From assembly GCA_043720875.1 (NCBI GenBank), contig JAYSRU010000107.1:1-14743 (forward strand): DNA of 14,743 nucleotides. The letters run 5' to 3'. This DNA comes from JAYSRU01 sp043720875 (GTDB taxonomy: Bacteria; Bacteroidota; Bacteroidia; Flavobacteriales_D; Crocinitomicaceae). The translations under genes and the position numbers were made by a program. Positions within the stretch are counted from its first letter, which is position 1. Every line of letters begins with the position of its first letter. Below are positions 1-7,294 of the stretch, piece by piece. A model generated the notes under the pieces. It was not told the origin of the DNA and searched no databases. It was given only the letters and a program-made list of their open reading frames with translations.

Positions 1-1
1 G

Positions 2-790
2 TGTAATGTTACTTTTCCGGGTGGATGTAGTCAAGATTTCACGTATGTGGTTGGCAACTTAACCAATGGTACTTTTGTAAATGCTATCGTAACGAACGAA
101 ATTTGCTCAAACGGTTTAGGTTCAATCAACTTGACATTGTCTGGAGGATCTGGAAACAACACCTTTGTTTGGTCAAATGCAGCAACAACCGAAGATATCA
201 CTGGATTGACTGCTGGTTCATACGATGTAACAATTATAGACGTAAGCGATGGATGTATCTTCGCAGCTAACTATATTGTTTCAAATACGCTTACAAACTT
301 CAGTGCAACAGGAACAGTACTCAATGCTACATGTGCTACGTGTTTAAACGGAACTGCGAATGTGACCATTGCGAACAGCGCATCCTATAGTTTCCTTTGG
401 AGTAATGGAGCTACAACTGAAGATATTTCAGGATTAAATCCAGGTAATTATTCTGTCGTTATAACTTCTGCTGCAGGATGTGATACCACCTTATTATTCT
501 CATTAGGTAATTCTGCCGAATTGGATGACATAAGCGCTTCACAATTCAGTATGAGTGTGTATCCCAATCCAGCGACAACTTCGTTTACAGTAGATTTGGT
601 ACTACCATTCAATCTTGCAGGTGAACTTACCGTGACAGACGTTGTGGGTAAAATAGTAGCGATACAACCGGTTACTGAAAATGGTGTAACTATTTTCTCT
701 ACCAACGCAATGAATGACGGTGTTTATTTCGTTATATTAAAAGCAGGAAACATAACGAAAATGCAACGCGTAGTTATAAGCAACAATTAA
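2..790 (+). CDS. SprB-repeat secreted protein with T9SS sorting domain, 3' part only
   Basis: The frame is open to the left edge from base 2, so this is the C-terminal 262 residues of a larger protein; the GTG near base 47 is only an internal valine. Two related repeats are visible (about bases 98-290 and 326-516), each with a core of the form W-S-N-x-A-T-T-E-D-I-x-G-L, then G-x-Y-x-V-x-I and a GC pair. This is the SprB repeat pattern found in large Bacteroidota surface adhesins and gliding proteins. From about base 547 a Por/T9SS C-terminal domain follows: VYPNPATTSF, a beta-rich core with TVTDVVGK-like strands, GVYFVIL and a basic end (KMQRVVISNN). The family is exported by Sec and then the type IX system, with the tail removed on anchoring or release. 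Function beyond surface or secreted adhesin-like is not readable from this part. It ends before a strong terminator. Confidence 0.88.
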   Translation, partial: CNVTFPGGCSQDFTYVVGNLTNGTFVNAIVTNEICSNGLGSINLTLSGGSGNNTFVWSNAATTEDITGLTAGSYDVTIIDVSDGCIFAANYIVSNTLTNFSATGTVLNATCATCLNGTANVTIANSASYSFLWSNGATTEDISGLNPGNYSVVITSAAGCDTTLLFSLGNSAELDDISASQFSMSVYPNPATTSFTVDLVLPFNLAGELTVTDVVGKIVAIQPVTENGVTIFSTNAMNDGVYFVILKAGNITKMQRVVISNN

Positions 791-815
791 TGAAGAAATC
801 GTAATAACTATGGTG

Positions 816-858
816 AACAACAAAGCCGTGATAATTCATTCATGGCTTTGTTGTTTTT
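816..858 (+). terminator. Rho-independent terminator of the SprB-repeat gene
   Basis: Bases 816-831 pair with 840-855 in a 16-bp stem containing one G-U pair (core AACAACAAAGCC / GGCTTTGTTGTT) around an 8-base loop. A run of five T (854-858) closes it on the plus strand. It lies 25 bases after the TAA of the SprB-repeat gene. On the minus strand no T-run follows the stem, so it serves mainly the plus-strand gene although the neighbour converges on it. Confidence 0.88.
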
Positions 859-872
859 AACAAACGATAAAA

Positions 873-1691
873 CTAGCCTAAAACTTCAGGTGCATCAAGA
901 CTTTCATGCTTTAGGAAGAATAGTGCCGATGCAACTAGTGCGTAGGTTGGTGCAAGAAACCATCCAATAACCGGTATAAGTAATAAAAACATGAAACCTA
1001 AGCCATTAGCAAACAATAATGGTTTATTTTGTTGGTAGTAGACTTTACTTTCTTTTACATCGTAGTTATTGCGTTCCAATGTATAATCTGTCATTAATAT
1101 TCCATTATAATACGCTTGAACGACAAAAGTTAAGAGTGGGGCAAATATTCCAAGAATAGGAATAAATGAAAATCCGGTGATTAATAGAATAAGGAAAAAT
1201 TGTTTAACTGAATTTTGAATGGATAACTTTAGACCGCGTTTAATCTCTTTCCATAATTGTTTGAACGAAAATTGAATACTTTTTCTTCCAAGTATGGTGG
1301 CAACTTTTGCACTAATAAATGAAAAATACGGAGTTCCAATGATTAAAAATAATCCTGTGAATAGAGAGTCTTTGTTGGCTTTAATTGCTTTTTCGAGTAA
1401 CCAAAATCCAGCGTCAATACCAGATTTCATTTGTGTAATCGGAATATTTAAATACCCCTTACCGTGAAAAAGTAACCAATGGGTTACAAATTCTTGACTT
1501 TCTTCTACACCTCCGATGATCAATTTGATCGTCAAAGAAAACAGTACGAGAAATGATAATCCAGAGATCAGAAGCAACCATTTAAAGTTGTTTTTCCATA
1601 CAAAGTCGTGGGCCTTAATGAAAAATGTCAGTCCTTCTACTACGTTTTTGTTGTATCTCCCAATTTTTATCCTAAGGTTATTAAATGCCAT
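873..1691 (-). CDS. EI24/CysZ-like integral membrane protein
   Basis: Predicted inner-membrane protein of the EI24 domain family (etoposide-induced 2.4 / CysZ). Numbering from the GTG at 1700, hydrophobic segments fall near residues 41-63, 113-135, 165-200 and 228-262. The segment YYNGILMTDYTLERN (197-211), with aromatic-N-G then D-x-x-L-x-R, is the most family-like part. CysZ of proteobacteria takes up sulfate; Bacteroidota members are mostly uncharacterised, so a substrate should not be assumed. I start it at ATG 1691 (272 residues); an in-frame GTG three codons earlier (1700) is possible. No good Shine-Dalgarno sequence precedes either. A -7-like box lies at 1732-1739. It is monocistronic and converges on the SprB-repeat gene. 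Confidence 0.78.
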   Translation of the reverse strand: MAFNNLRIKIGRYNKNVVEGLTFFIKAHDFVWKNNFKWLLLISGLSFLVLFSLTIKLIIGGVEESQEFVTHWLLFHGKGYLNIPITQMKSGIDAGFWLLEKAIKANKDSLFTGLFLIIGTPYFSFISAKVATILGRKSIQFSFKQLWKEIKRGLKLSIQNSVKQFFLILLITGFSFIPILGIFAPLLTFVVQAYYNGILMTDYTLERNNYDVKESKVYYQQNKPLLFANGLGFMFLLLIPVIGWFLAPTYALVASALFFLKHESLDAPEVLG

Positions 1692-1731
1692 ATAGATCAC
1701 TTGTTAATAGTGCGCGAATTTTATGTCGCTA

Positions 1732-1739
1732 CAAACGTA
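1732..1739 (-). promoter_or_regulatory. Possible -7 promoter box for the EI24-like gene
   Basis: Read on the minus strand this is TACGTTTG, a full match to the Bacteroidota -7 consensus TAnnTTTG. It would start transcription about 35 bases before ATG 1691. No TTG sits 17-20 bases upstream where the -33 element belongs, so the assignment rests on one box and its position. Confidence 0.3.
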
Positions 1740-2110
1740 CTACAAAATCAAATGCCTGATTAAAAAATAACTATTCAATGTTTGCCAATAATGAATGCAG
1801 TTCAGATGTGTTTTGATTTTTATTAATTCAAGCAGCATAAATCGCAAAGTTGAGCTAATAATTTAACTCCATGGCGAGACATTTGATTGGGTTTGATAAA
1901 TTTGACGCAATATTTAAGTATCAGTTTCAGACTGAAATGTATTAAACTACCTGAGTTTTACGATGAATAACAATAGATCTTACACTTGTTTTGAATACCT
2001 GAAAAGAAAAATTGTTTTAACTTAGCATGGTAAGATTGCGTTGACGATAGAATGTATTCTCTCAAGGAATATATCTTATTCAATACAAAAATTACACAAT
2101 CGAACCTCTG

Positions 2111-2278
2111 AAATTCATAAAAAACTAATTTAAATGCTGTTTGCCATTTCTCTTTCACTTTTTCAAATCACGAATATCGATGTGGTTCTCGTGTTACTTT
2201 TAGTAGGTTTCAAACACCTTTAATCTTCTTCATAGAATAAAATAGGCAAGCCATTTACATGGGAACAAGTGATGAAAG
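2111..2278 (+). repeat. Direct repeat, left copy (decayed)
   Basis: Aligns without gaps to 4992-5159 at a constant offset of 2,881 bases, with 150 of 168 positions identical by my hand alignment. The first 68 positions (2111-2178), covering 23 leader bases and 15 codons, are identical; all 18 differences lie in the remaining 100. Homology stops after GATGAAAG at 2278, 25 bases before the stop codon of the response regulator gene. Confidence 0.95.
2134..2278 (+). pseudogene. Truncated pseudogene of the TylF-type methyltransferase
   Basis: Starts at an ATG equivalent to that of the methyltransferase at 5015 and reads the same membrane-anchor sequence (MLFAISLSLFQITNI), then a TAA at 2221-2223 and a TAG at 2233-2235 interrupt the frame. 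Beyond the stops the frame still matches the intact protein (KPFTWEQVMK against KPFAWEQAMK), so the copy once continued in frame. The catalytic domain is absent because homology ends at 2278. It is a non-functional fragment unless the first 29 codons are translated on their own as a small hydrophobic peptide. Confidence 0.85.
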
Positions 2279-2303
2279 AACGGGTAAGAATTGATATTTG
2301 GTT

Positions 2304-3032
2304 TTAAAAAGCGTTTTTAAATTTCGCGGCAATCTCATCTTGGTAGGTTCTTCCAATTTTAAGTTCAACGCCTTGTATAATCAATGAGTTGGGTAGAATT
2401 TCTGAAACGTATTTGGTGTTTATTATGTATGATTTATGTATTCTAATAAAGTTTTCTTGAGGTAAATCCAATTGAATGCTACTTAAGGGGGTACGAACAA
2501 CTCTGCGTTTTCCGTTTTCGATATTGAGGGTAGTATAATTTTTATCCGTTTCTAACCAAATAATTTTATCCGTTTCAATAAAAATTAATGCTCGTCCTTC
2601 TTTGATTGCAATTTCTGATTTAACGTTGTTTATTGGGTCAAAAACTGTTGAATTGAATAGTGCGAGTTCAATAGCAATTAATAAATCCTCATTTTTAAAG
2701 GGTTTTATTATATAAGCATTTGGGTGTGAGTATTTTGCTTTTTCAATAATGTCAGAACTTGCATGAGAAGTTATGTAAATAAATGGAATATGATAGGTAT
2801 TGTATAGGGCTAAACCTAAGTCAATTCCTGTTTTGTGCCGGCCAAGGTTGATGTCTGTTAACACCATGCTTGGTCGTTCAATTTCAATTTCATGTAGTGC
2901 TTCTTCCATAGTAGCAACCAATCGAATAGCTTGGCAGCCAGCTTTTTTAAGAATTTCTGCAATCGTTTCAGCAATAAGAAACTCATCTTCTACAATTAGA
3001 AAATTAGACAATTGAATTTGACTATTTTCCAT
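2304..3032 (-). CDS. LytTR-family response regulator
   Basis: A 242-residue transcription regulator with an N-terminal receiver and C-terminal LytTR DNA-binding domain. The receiver spans about residues 10-127: acidic pocket E15-D16, phospho-acceptor D60 in LTDINL, T88 in YITSH and K110 in IIKPF, so all residues for phosphorylation are present. The LytTR domain spans about 140-240, with the characteristic FIRIHKSYIINTKYV (195-209) and IGRTY (226-230). Such regulators bind direct repeats as dimers after phosphorylation. Its ATG (3030-3032) lies inside the end of the kinase gene, overlapping by 11 bases, so the two are co-transcribed and probably translationally coupled. Target genes are not evident from this window. 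Confidence 0.93.
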   Translation of the reverse strand: MENSQIQLSNFLIVEDEFLIAETIAEILKKAGCQAIRLVATMEEALHEIEIERPSMVLTDINLGRHKTGIDLGLALYNTYHIPFIYITSHASSDIIEKAKYSHPNAYIIKPFKNEDLLIAIELALFNSTVFDPINNVKSEIAIKEGRALIFIETDKIIWLETDKNYTTLNIENGKRRVVRTPLSSIQLDLPQENFIRIHKSYIINTKYVSEILPNSLIIQGVELKIGRTYQDEIAAKFKNAF

Positions 3033-4791
3033 TATTATTTAATTTAAAGTGTAGTTCAAATTGTGCCCCAGAAGCATTAATTGAAGTGAGTGTTCCGCCA
3101 ATTTGTCGTGACATGATATTTACGAGTCGCAATCCTAGACTATCGGGTCGTATTTGGGATGAATCTGGAAATCCACAACCGTTGTCTTTAACGAACAGTA
3201 AAAAATTATTTTCTGATAAATTAGAAAGAATTATTGTGATTTTTCCGGTAGGATTTTCTTTAAATGCATATTTAATTGCATTGGTAAGAAGTTCGTTGAG
3301 AATTAATGCAATTGGAACCGCAATTTTTGTAGGAAAACTAGAATTAATAATATCAAGATTAACTTCAACATTTAAAGGAAGTGCTTTTAGAATATCTTCA
3401 TGATAGGCAACAATTTTTCTCAAGTATTGATCCATGTTCACCAGTAAGGGTGAGTTGTTTTCAAAAAGCAATTCGTGTAAAACAGAAAGTGAATGTATTC
3501 TGTTTTGACTCTGTTCTAAATATTGACGCAATTTATCACTTTCTGCATTGGATGCTTGTAATGAAAGTAAGCTAGATATTATCTGTAAATTATTGTTGAT
3601 TCGATGGTGTACTTCTTGTAATAAGATTGCTTGGCGTTCATTTTCTGCTGACATGAATATAGCAATTTTACGCTTAGCATCATGCGACCGTTTCATGAAA
3701 ATAAGCAGAACAAGCAGAAGTATAAGTACTAAAACAAGGAAAACTTTCAGTTGATTTTGAATTTTATTTTCCGATACTAGCTGGTCAATTTTTTTGCTAT
3801 TTCTAAATTTTATTTCGTCTTTTTTATTTTCGAATTCATAATTTAACTCCGCTTTTAAACTGTTTTTAACATTGTCATTATTGTTTTGAATCGCATTTAA
3901 TTCGGCATATTTTTTAAAATGAACAAGCGCCAAATTTGGTTTTTGTAGTTCTTCATAAATTTGACTAGCAATGTTTTCAAGTTGTGCGGTAAGTCTCTTG
4001 TCGGATTGTTTAGTAACGCTCAATAATGCTTGATCTAAGTAGTATTCCGAAAGTTTATAGTTCTTAATTTCAGCATAACTTGCACTGATGTTAAGTTGAC
4101 ACATTGTAACGGCACTTTTATTGTGAATTTGTTCGAATAGGTCAAGTGCTTTCCGATAAAAGGATATTGAAGTTTCAATTTTTTGTTGGGCAGCATACAT
4201 GCTTCCAAGATTCATTAAGTTTTGAGCAATACCTTTTGTATTATTCATCAAACTATCAATGTGTAGTGCCTTGAAATAATAGGATTCAGCATCACTGAAA
4301 TTACGCTGCACGGTAAAAATTGTCGCCAAATTTGCATACTGACTAGAAATAGATTTAGCATCGTTTAGTAATAATGCTTTTGAGAGAGCCTTTCGGTATA
4401 AAGGTAGCGCTTTATCAAATTCTCCTTGTGTATCATAAATGGTTCCTATATTTGATTGTTGTATCAGCACACCTTTATTATCGCCAGCCTCTTCATATAT
4501 TTTTAGCGCTTTATATAAAAAATACAAGGCTTTAGGAAATTCGCCCTTTAATTTGTAAGCCAATCCCAAAGTACTACATGCATCAGAAATACCAACTTTA
4601 TATTTAATGCGTTTCGAAAGGTTGAGCACTTTGTTTTCGTAGAAAATAACAGAATCCCATTCTCCTTGTTGTTTGAAGAATGAAGTTTTATCTTGATAAG
4701 AATGAATTCTTTTTATTTCGGTTTGTGCCAAAAATACTTCATGAAAAAATTGATAACCTAAAATTAGTAAAAGATAAAAAATATTTTTCAT
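3022..4791 (-). CDS. TPR-containing sensor histidine kinase (HisKA_2 type)
   Basis: A 589-residue membrane sensor. Residues 1-23 look like a signal peptide ending near LAQ. About residues 40-300 are TPR repeats (for example GLAYKLKGEFPKALYFLYKA and GTIYDTQGEFDKALPLYRKA), probably facing the periplasm as sensor or protein-binding surface. A charged, probably coiled linker (about 310-345) leads to one membrane helix (349-366). The cytoplasmic part has a HisKA_2 dimerisation segment with EVHHRINNNLQ (393-403), H396 being the likely phosphorylated histidine. The HATPase domain carries NELLTNAIKYA (499-509), DNGCGFP (536-542) and SLGLRLV (551-557). It overlaps the LytTR regulator gene by 11 bases and is its likely partner. 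The signal sensed cannot be read from sequence. The -10/-7 region is unclear; only imperfect boxes precede the start. Confidence 0.93.
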   Translation of the reverse strand: MKNIFYLLLILGYQFFHEVFLAQTEIKRIHSYQDKTSFFKQQGEWDSVIFYENKVLNLSKRIKYKVGISDACSTLGLAYKLKGEFPKALYFLYKALKIYEEAGDNKGVLIQQSNIGTIYDTQGEFDKALPLYRKALSKALLLNDAKSISSQYANLATIFTVQRNFSDAESYYFKALHIDSLMNNTKGIAQNLMNLGSMYAAQQKIETSISFYRKALDLFEQIHNKSAVTMCQLNISASYAEIKNYKLSEYYLDQALLSVTKQSDKRLTAQLENIASQIYEELQKPNLALVHFKKYAELNAIQNNNDNVKNSLKAELNYEFENKKDEIKFRNSKKIDQLVSENKIQNQLKVFLVLVLILLLVLLIFMKRSHDAKRKIAIFMSAENERQAILLQEVHHRINNNLQIISSLLSLQASNAESDKLRQYLEQSQNRIHSLSVLHELLFENNSPLLVNMDQYLRKIVAYHEDILKALPLNVEVNLDIINSSFPTKIAVPIALILNELLTNAIKYAFKENPTGKITIILSNLSENNFLLFVKDNGCGFPDSSQIRPDSLGLRLVNIMSRQIGGTLTSINASGAQFELHFKLNNNGK

Positions 4792-4950
4792 TGAACAAAG
4801 GAAGGATATTTCTGTAAAAGATCAAAGAAAATATATTTAATAAAGTCTTGGTTAGTGTGAAGTAAATTAATCCATCACTTTAGGATCAAATCGAATTTGA
4901 TTAAGAAATGAAATAGTGAAAGCGCAGTAAACTTTAAGCCACTAAAATTC

Positions 4951-4958
4951 TATCTTTG
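4951..4958 (+). promoter_or_regulatory. Probable -7 promoter box of the methyltransferase gene
   Basis: TATCTTTG fits the Bacteroidota -7 consensus TAnnTTTG exactly and lies 56 bases before the ATG at 5015, giving a leader of about 50 bases. A TTG at the expected -33 spacing is not seen. It lies outside the direct repeat, which begins at 4992. Confidence 0.42.
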
Positions 4959-4991
4959 TAATCTTACATTGATCTAATAATTCCCTGACAT

Positions 4992-5159
4992 AAATTCATA
5001 AAAAACTAATTTAAATGCTGTTTGCCATTTCTCTTTCACTTTTTCAAATCACGAATATCATTATGGTTCTCGTGCTGCTTTTATTAGGTTTCAAATACCT
5101 TGAATTTTCTTGGTCATACAAAATAAGCAAGCCATTTGCATGGGAACAAGCGATGAAAG
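4992..5159 (+). repeat. Direct repeat, right copy (start of intact methyltransferase gene)
   Basis: The intact partner of 2111-2278. It covers 23 bases of untranslated leader and the first 145 coding bases of the methyltransferase gene, that is the membrane anchor and the start of the linker. The segment between the copies (2279-4991) holds only the two-component operon and its upstream region. Confidence 0.95.
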
Positions 5160-5767
5160 CAAAAACTATTGCAGTTGAACTAGTCAAAATTGAACGCAGG
5201 TATAAGGATAAAGTGAGGCTCTATAATTTATGGATGCAGGTGGAACGCTTAAAGAAAAATGGAGTGATGGGCGCATTTGCTGAATTAGGGGTTCACCAAG
5301 GGGAAACAGCAAAGGCAATTCATTTTATGGATCAAGAGCGGGTATTTTATTTATTTGACACGTTTGAAGGGTTTGCTTCACAAGATTTGAAAATAGAAAT
5401 GCAAAAAGACAATCGATTCTCTACGGATATGTTTGCAGATACTAGCGTCGAAAAGGTTGTTGAATTTATTGGGGGTAATGAAAACCTGCGTTTCAAACCA
5501 GGCTTTTTTCCTGCAACTGCAAAAGGGTTAGAATCTGAGATCTTTGCCTTGGCACATATTGACGCAGACTTGTATGCGCCCACAATAGCGGCATTAAATT
5601 TTTTCTATTCAAGAATGTCAAAAGGAGGTGTGATTATTATCCATGATTATAACCATAATTGGGATGGAATTCCAAAAGCTATCGACGAGTTTTTAAAAAC
5701 AATTCCAGAATCACTAATTGAATTAACAGATTGGCAAGGAAGCGCGATGATTATAAAAAATTCGTAA
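5015..5767 (+). CDS. Membrane-anchored TylF/macrocin-O-methyltransferase-like enzyme
   Basis: A 250-residue class I SAM-dependent methyltransferase of the TylF/Methyltransf_24 type. After a hydrophobic N-terminus (residues 1-29, one likely membrane helix) comes a basic linker and the catalytic domain (about 84-248). Motif I is FAELGVHQGETA (88-99), where E90 and the glycines line the SAM pocket. The next acidic position is D115 in YLFDTFEGF. HIDADLYAPT (181-190) and HDYNHNW (210-216) supply D183, D185 and D211, which in TylF-family enzymes bind a divalent metal. Family members methylate sugar hydroxyls of antibiotics or glycans; the acceptor here is unknown and no glycan cluster is nearby. 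The membrane anchor is not usual for soluble TylF. A broken copy of its first 145 bases lies 2.9 kb upstream. It appears monocistronic. Confidence 0.88.
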   Translation: MLFAISLSLFQITNIIMVLVLLLLGFKYLEFSWSYKISKPFAWEQAMKAKTIAVELVKIERRYKDKVRLYNLWMQVERLKKNGVMGAFAELGVHQGETAKAIHFMDQERVFYLFDTFEGFASQDLKIEMQKDNRFSTDMFADTSVEKVVEFIGGNENLRFKPGFFPATAKGLESEIFALAHIDADLYAPTIAALNFFYSRMSKGGVIIIHDYNHNWDGIPKAIDEFLKTIPESLIELTDWQGSAMIIKNS

Positions 5768-5847
5768 AATTGCTGAATGGCTAACGCTATAATCGTTAAA
5801 TTTCACTTAAACTTTTACAATGTCTTAGTGTAGTTATAAATTGATTG

Positions 5848-5855
5848 TATGTTTG
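5848..5855 (+). promoter_or_regulatory. Probable -7 box that decides the start of the next gene
   Basis: TATGTTTG matches TAnnTTTG. The ATG inside it (5849) is in frame with the following gene, but a promoter box there would put the transcription start near 5862, downstream of that ATG. This favours ATG 5876 as the true start. No clear -33 TTG is present. Confidence 0.4.
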
Positions 5856-5875
5856 CAATACTTAAATTATTGAAA

Positions 5876-6421
5876 ATGAAACGCACACTGTTACTTTTAT
5901 TGTTATTTCCTTCGATATTATTTGCTCAAACGAAACCTGCCAAACAAAAAGCGGTTATTTCAAAAGAGGAATGGCGGGTTTTAGACAGATCGATGTTCAC
6001 TTTACAATATCCTACTTCTTGGGCGTTAAGCGAAAAAGCTGAAATGGGCACCGTATTTTTGCTTGCCACTCCAGCAGAGAATAAAGAAGATAAGTTCAAA
6101 GAAAACATCAATTTGATGGTGCAAGATTTAAAAGGAATGGATATTACACTTGACAAGTACACTAAAATTTCGGAAGAACAAGTTGAAAAACTAGTAACAA
6201 ATTCCAAAATGATTGAAAGTAAAAGAATAGGGACTGGAACGAAACAATATCACAGATTGGTTTACATTGGTGACCAAGGAGCATTTCGTTTTAAGTATGT
6301 GCAACATTATTGGGTAATTAGTGAAAAAGCATATGTTTTGACTTTTGTAAGTGAAGAAAAATCTTACGACAAGTATAAAAATGTAGGAGAAAAAATTCTT
6401 AGTACATTCTTGCTTAAATAA
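5876..6421 (+). CDS. Small secreted PsbP/DcrB-like protein
   Basis: I start at ATG 5876 (181 residues) because it gives a clean signal peptide, MKRTLLLLLLFPSILFAQ, with cleavage after FA; an in-frame ATG nine codons earlier (5849) would put ILKLLK ahead of the basic region and falls in a promoter-like box. The mature domain begins with a strand pattern FTLQYPTSWALSEKAEMG, typical of the PsbP/DcrB/DUF1795 fold, and continues as an alpha/beta domain ending KILSTFLLK. Members of this fold are periplasmic or lipoproteins of mostly unknown function. There is no lipobox, so a soluble periplasmic or exported protein is expected. It converges on the EamA gene with only 15 bases between stops and no terminator. 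The functional name is a fold-level guess. Confidence 0.72.
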   Translation: MKRTLLLLLLFPSILFAQTKPAKQKAVISKEEWRVLDRSMFTLQYPTSWALSEKAEMGTVFLLATPAENKEDKFKENINLMVQDLKGMDITLDKYTKISEEQVEKLVTNSKMIESKRIGTGTKQYHRLVYIGDQGAFRFKYVQHYWVISEKAYVLTFVSEEKSYDKYKNVGEKILSTFLLK

Positions 6422-6436
6422 TATTTAGCAAACCTG

Positions 6437-7294
6437 CTAGTTAGATTCAGTGGAACGAAAACTAACAGCCACACAAGATCCTAAAATCAAGATCATTCCA
6501 ACAATTACTAATACGGTTGGTTTCTCGTTATAAAATAGAATTCCGATAACGATAGGCAACGCATATTCGATACTTTGTAATACACCTATTTTTTGAGCGT
6601 CAACAGCTTTTATTCCGTCATAAATTAAGGTGTAAGCAATAACAGTACAAACGGTAGCTAATAATACGATGGCTAAAATGACATCACCAGAAAATGAAAT
6701 TGGTGTGAAGTAAAGAAATGGAAGGAGTAATGGAAGTTGAAAAAGCCCTTGATAAAAAACGAGTTGTCTACCGGTAAAAGCGCTTAAGTATTTCTTTTGT
6801 AGCACAAAACTTAATCCTAAAAAAATTGCGGATAAGATTGCCAGGCATTCACCTAACAAGAAATCTCCTTTCATAATGTCCGTTAATTGTGTTATACACA
6901 TGACTCCAATTAAGGTGACAACAGAGGCAAACACGTTCACCCGAGAAATTCTTTGTTTTAATATCAATGCAGCTAAGAAAACAATAACGATGGGCTGTGT
7001 GCCAAGTAACGCTGCAGAAACTGAAACATTAGAATACTTGATCGCGAGAAAATAACAAATCATAGCAGCCAGCATGAGTTGCGACCATAAGGCTATAAAA
7101 ATTACCTTTTTTTTCGTTAATGAAAATAATTTACGTTTGTTTTTTTCTAGAATAAACAACAGTATTGAGGCTAATAACAGTCTTCCAAAAAGTAAAAAAT
7201 ATACGCCGCTTGCATTTCCTAAAATTACACAAACAGGGATGAATGCAAAAAGTGCTGATCCAATAATGATTTTTAATTCTCCTGATATTTTCAT
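6437..7294 (-). CDS. EamA-family (DMT) transporter
   Basis: A 285-residue inner-membrane protein with ten hydrophobic segments in two five-helix halves, the EamA drug/metabolite transporter layout. Typical landmarks include LLFGRLLLASILLFIL near residues 33-48, a YFLAIKYSNVSVSAALLGTQPIVIVFLAAL stretch ending the first half (about 81-110, near the family's A-x-x-x-x-x-x-P-x-x-x-x-x-x-A pattern), and the matching second-half helix around ALPIVIGILFYNEKP. EamA proteins export amino acids, metabolites or drugs; the substrate cannot be inferred. Its ATG directly follows the TAA of the beta-lactamase-like gene with zero bases between, so translation is probably coupled. Confidence 0.9.
   Translation of the reverse strand: MKISGELKIIIGSALFAFIPVCVILGNASGVYFLLFGRLLLASILLFILEKNKRKLFSLTKKKVIFIALWSQLMLAAMICYFLAIKYSNVSVSAALLGTQPIVIVFLAALILKQRISRVNVFASVVTLIGVMCITQLTDIMKGDFLLGECLAILSAIFLGLSFVLQKKYLSAFTGRQLVFYQGLFQLPLLLPFLYFTPISFSGDVILAIVLLATVCTVIAYTLIYDGIKAVDAQKIGVLQSIEYALPIVIGILFYNEKPTVLVIVGMILILGSCVAVSFRSTESN

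Larger units (their letters stand above)
1701..2303. other. 603-base stretch without an intact gene
   Basis: Lies between the starts of the EI24-like gene and the end of the response regulator gene. The left part (1701-2110) is AT-rich, has stops in all frames and shows no RNA gene or strong hairpin that I can see. It contains an isolated TAAATTTG (1897-1904) that fits the -7 consensus but leads into no reading frame I would call. The right part (2111-2278) is a degenerate copy of the start of the methyltransferase gene at 5015. Just upstream, TATCTTAT at 2072-2079 lies 39 bases before the repeat, close to where the intact copy has TATCTTTG (41 bases before), which may be a decayed promoter. 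Confidence 0.7.

Noticed and set aside
1897..1904. TAAATTTG as a promoter for a small RNA
   Set aside because: It matches a -7 box but has no -33 TTG, no gene and no terminator downstream, so I do not call an RNA.
1958..2158. Minus-strand open frame of 66 codons
   Set aside because: It overlaps the antisense of the repeat fragment and has no domain or signal pattern; the repeat explains this stretch better.
5768..5847. Hairpin terminator after the methyltransferase gene
   Set aside because: TAACG/CGTTA pairs over only five bases and no T-run follows, so it is not a convincing terminator.
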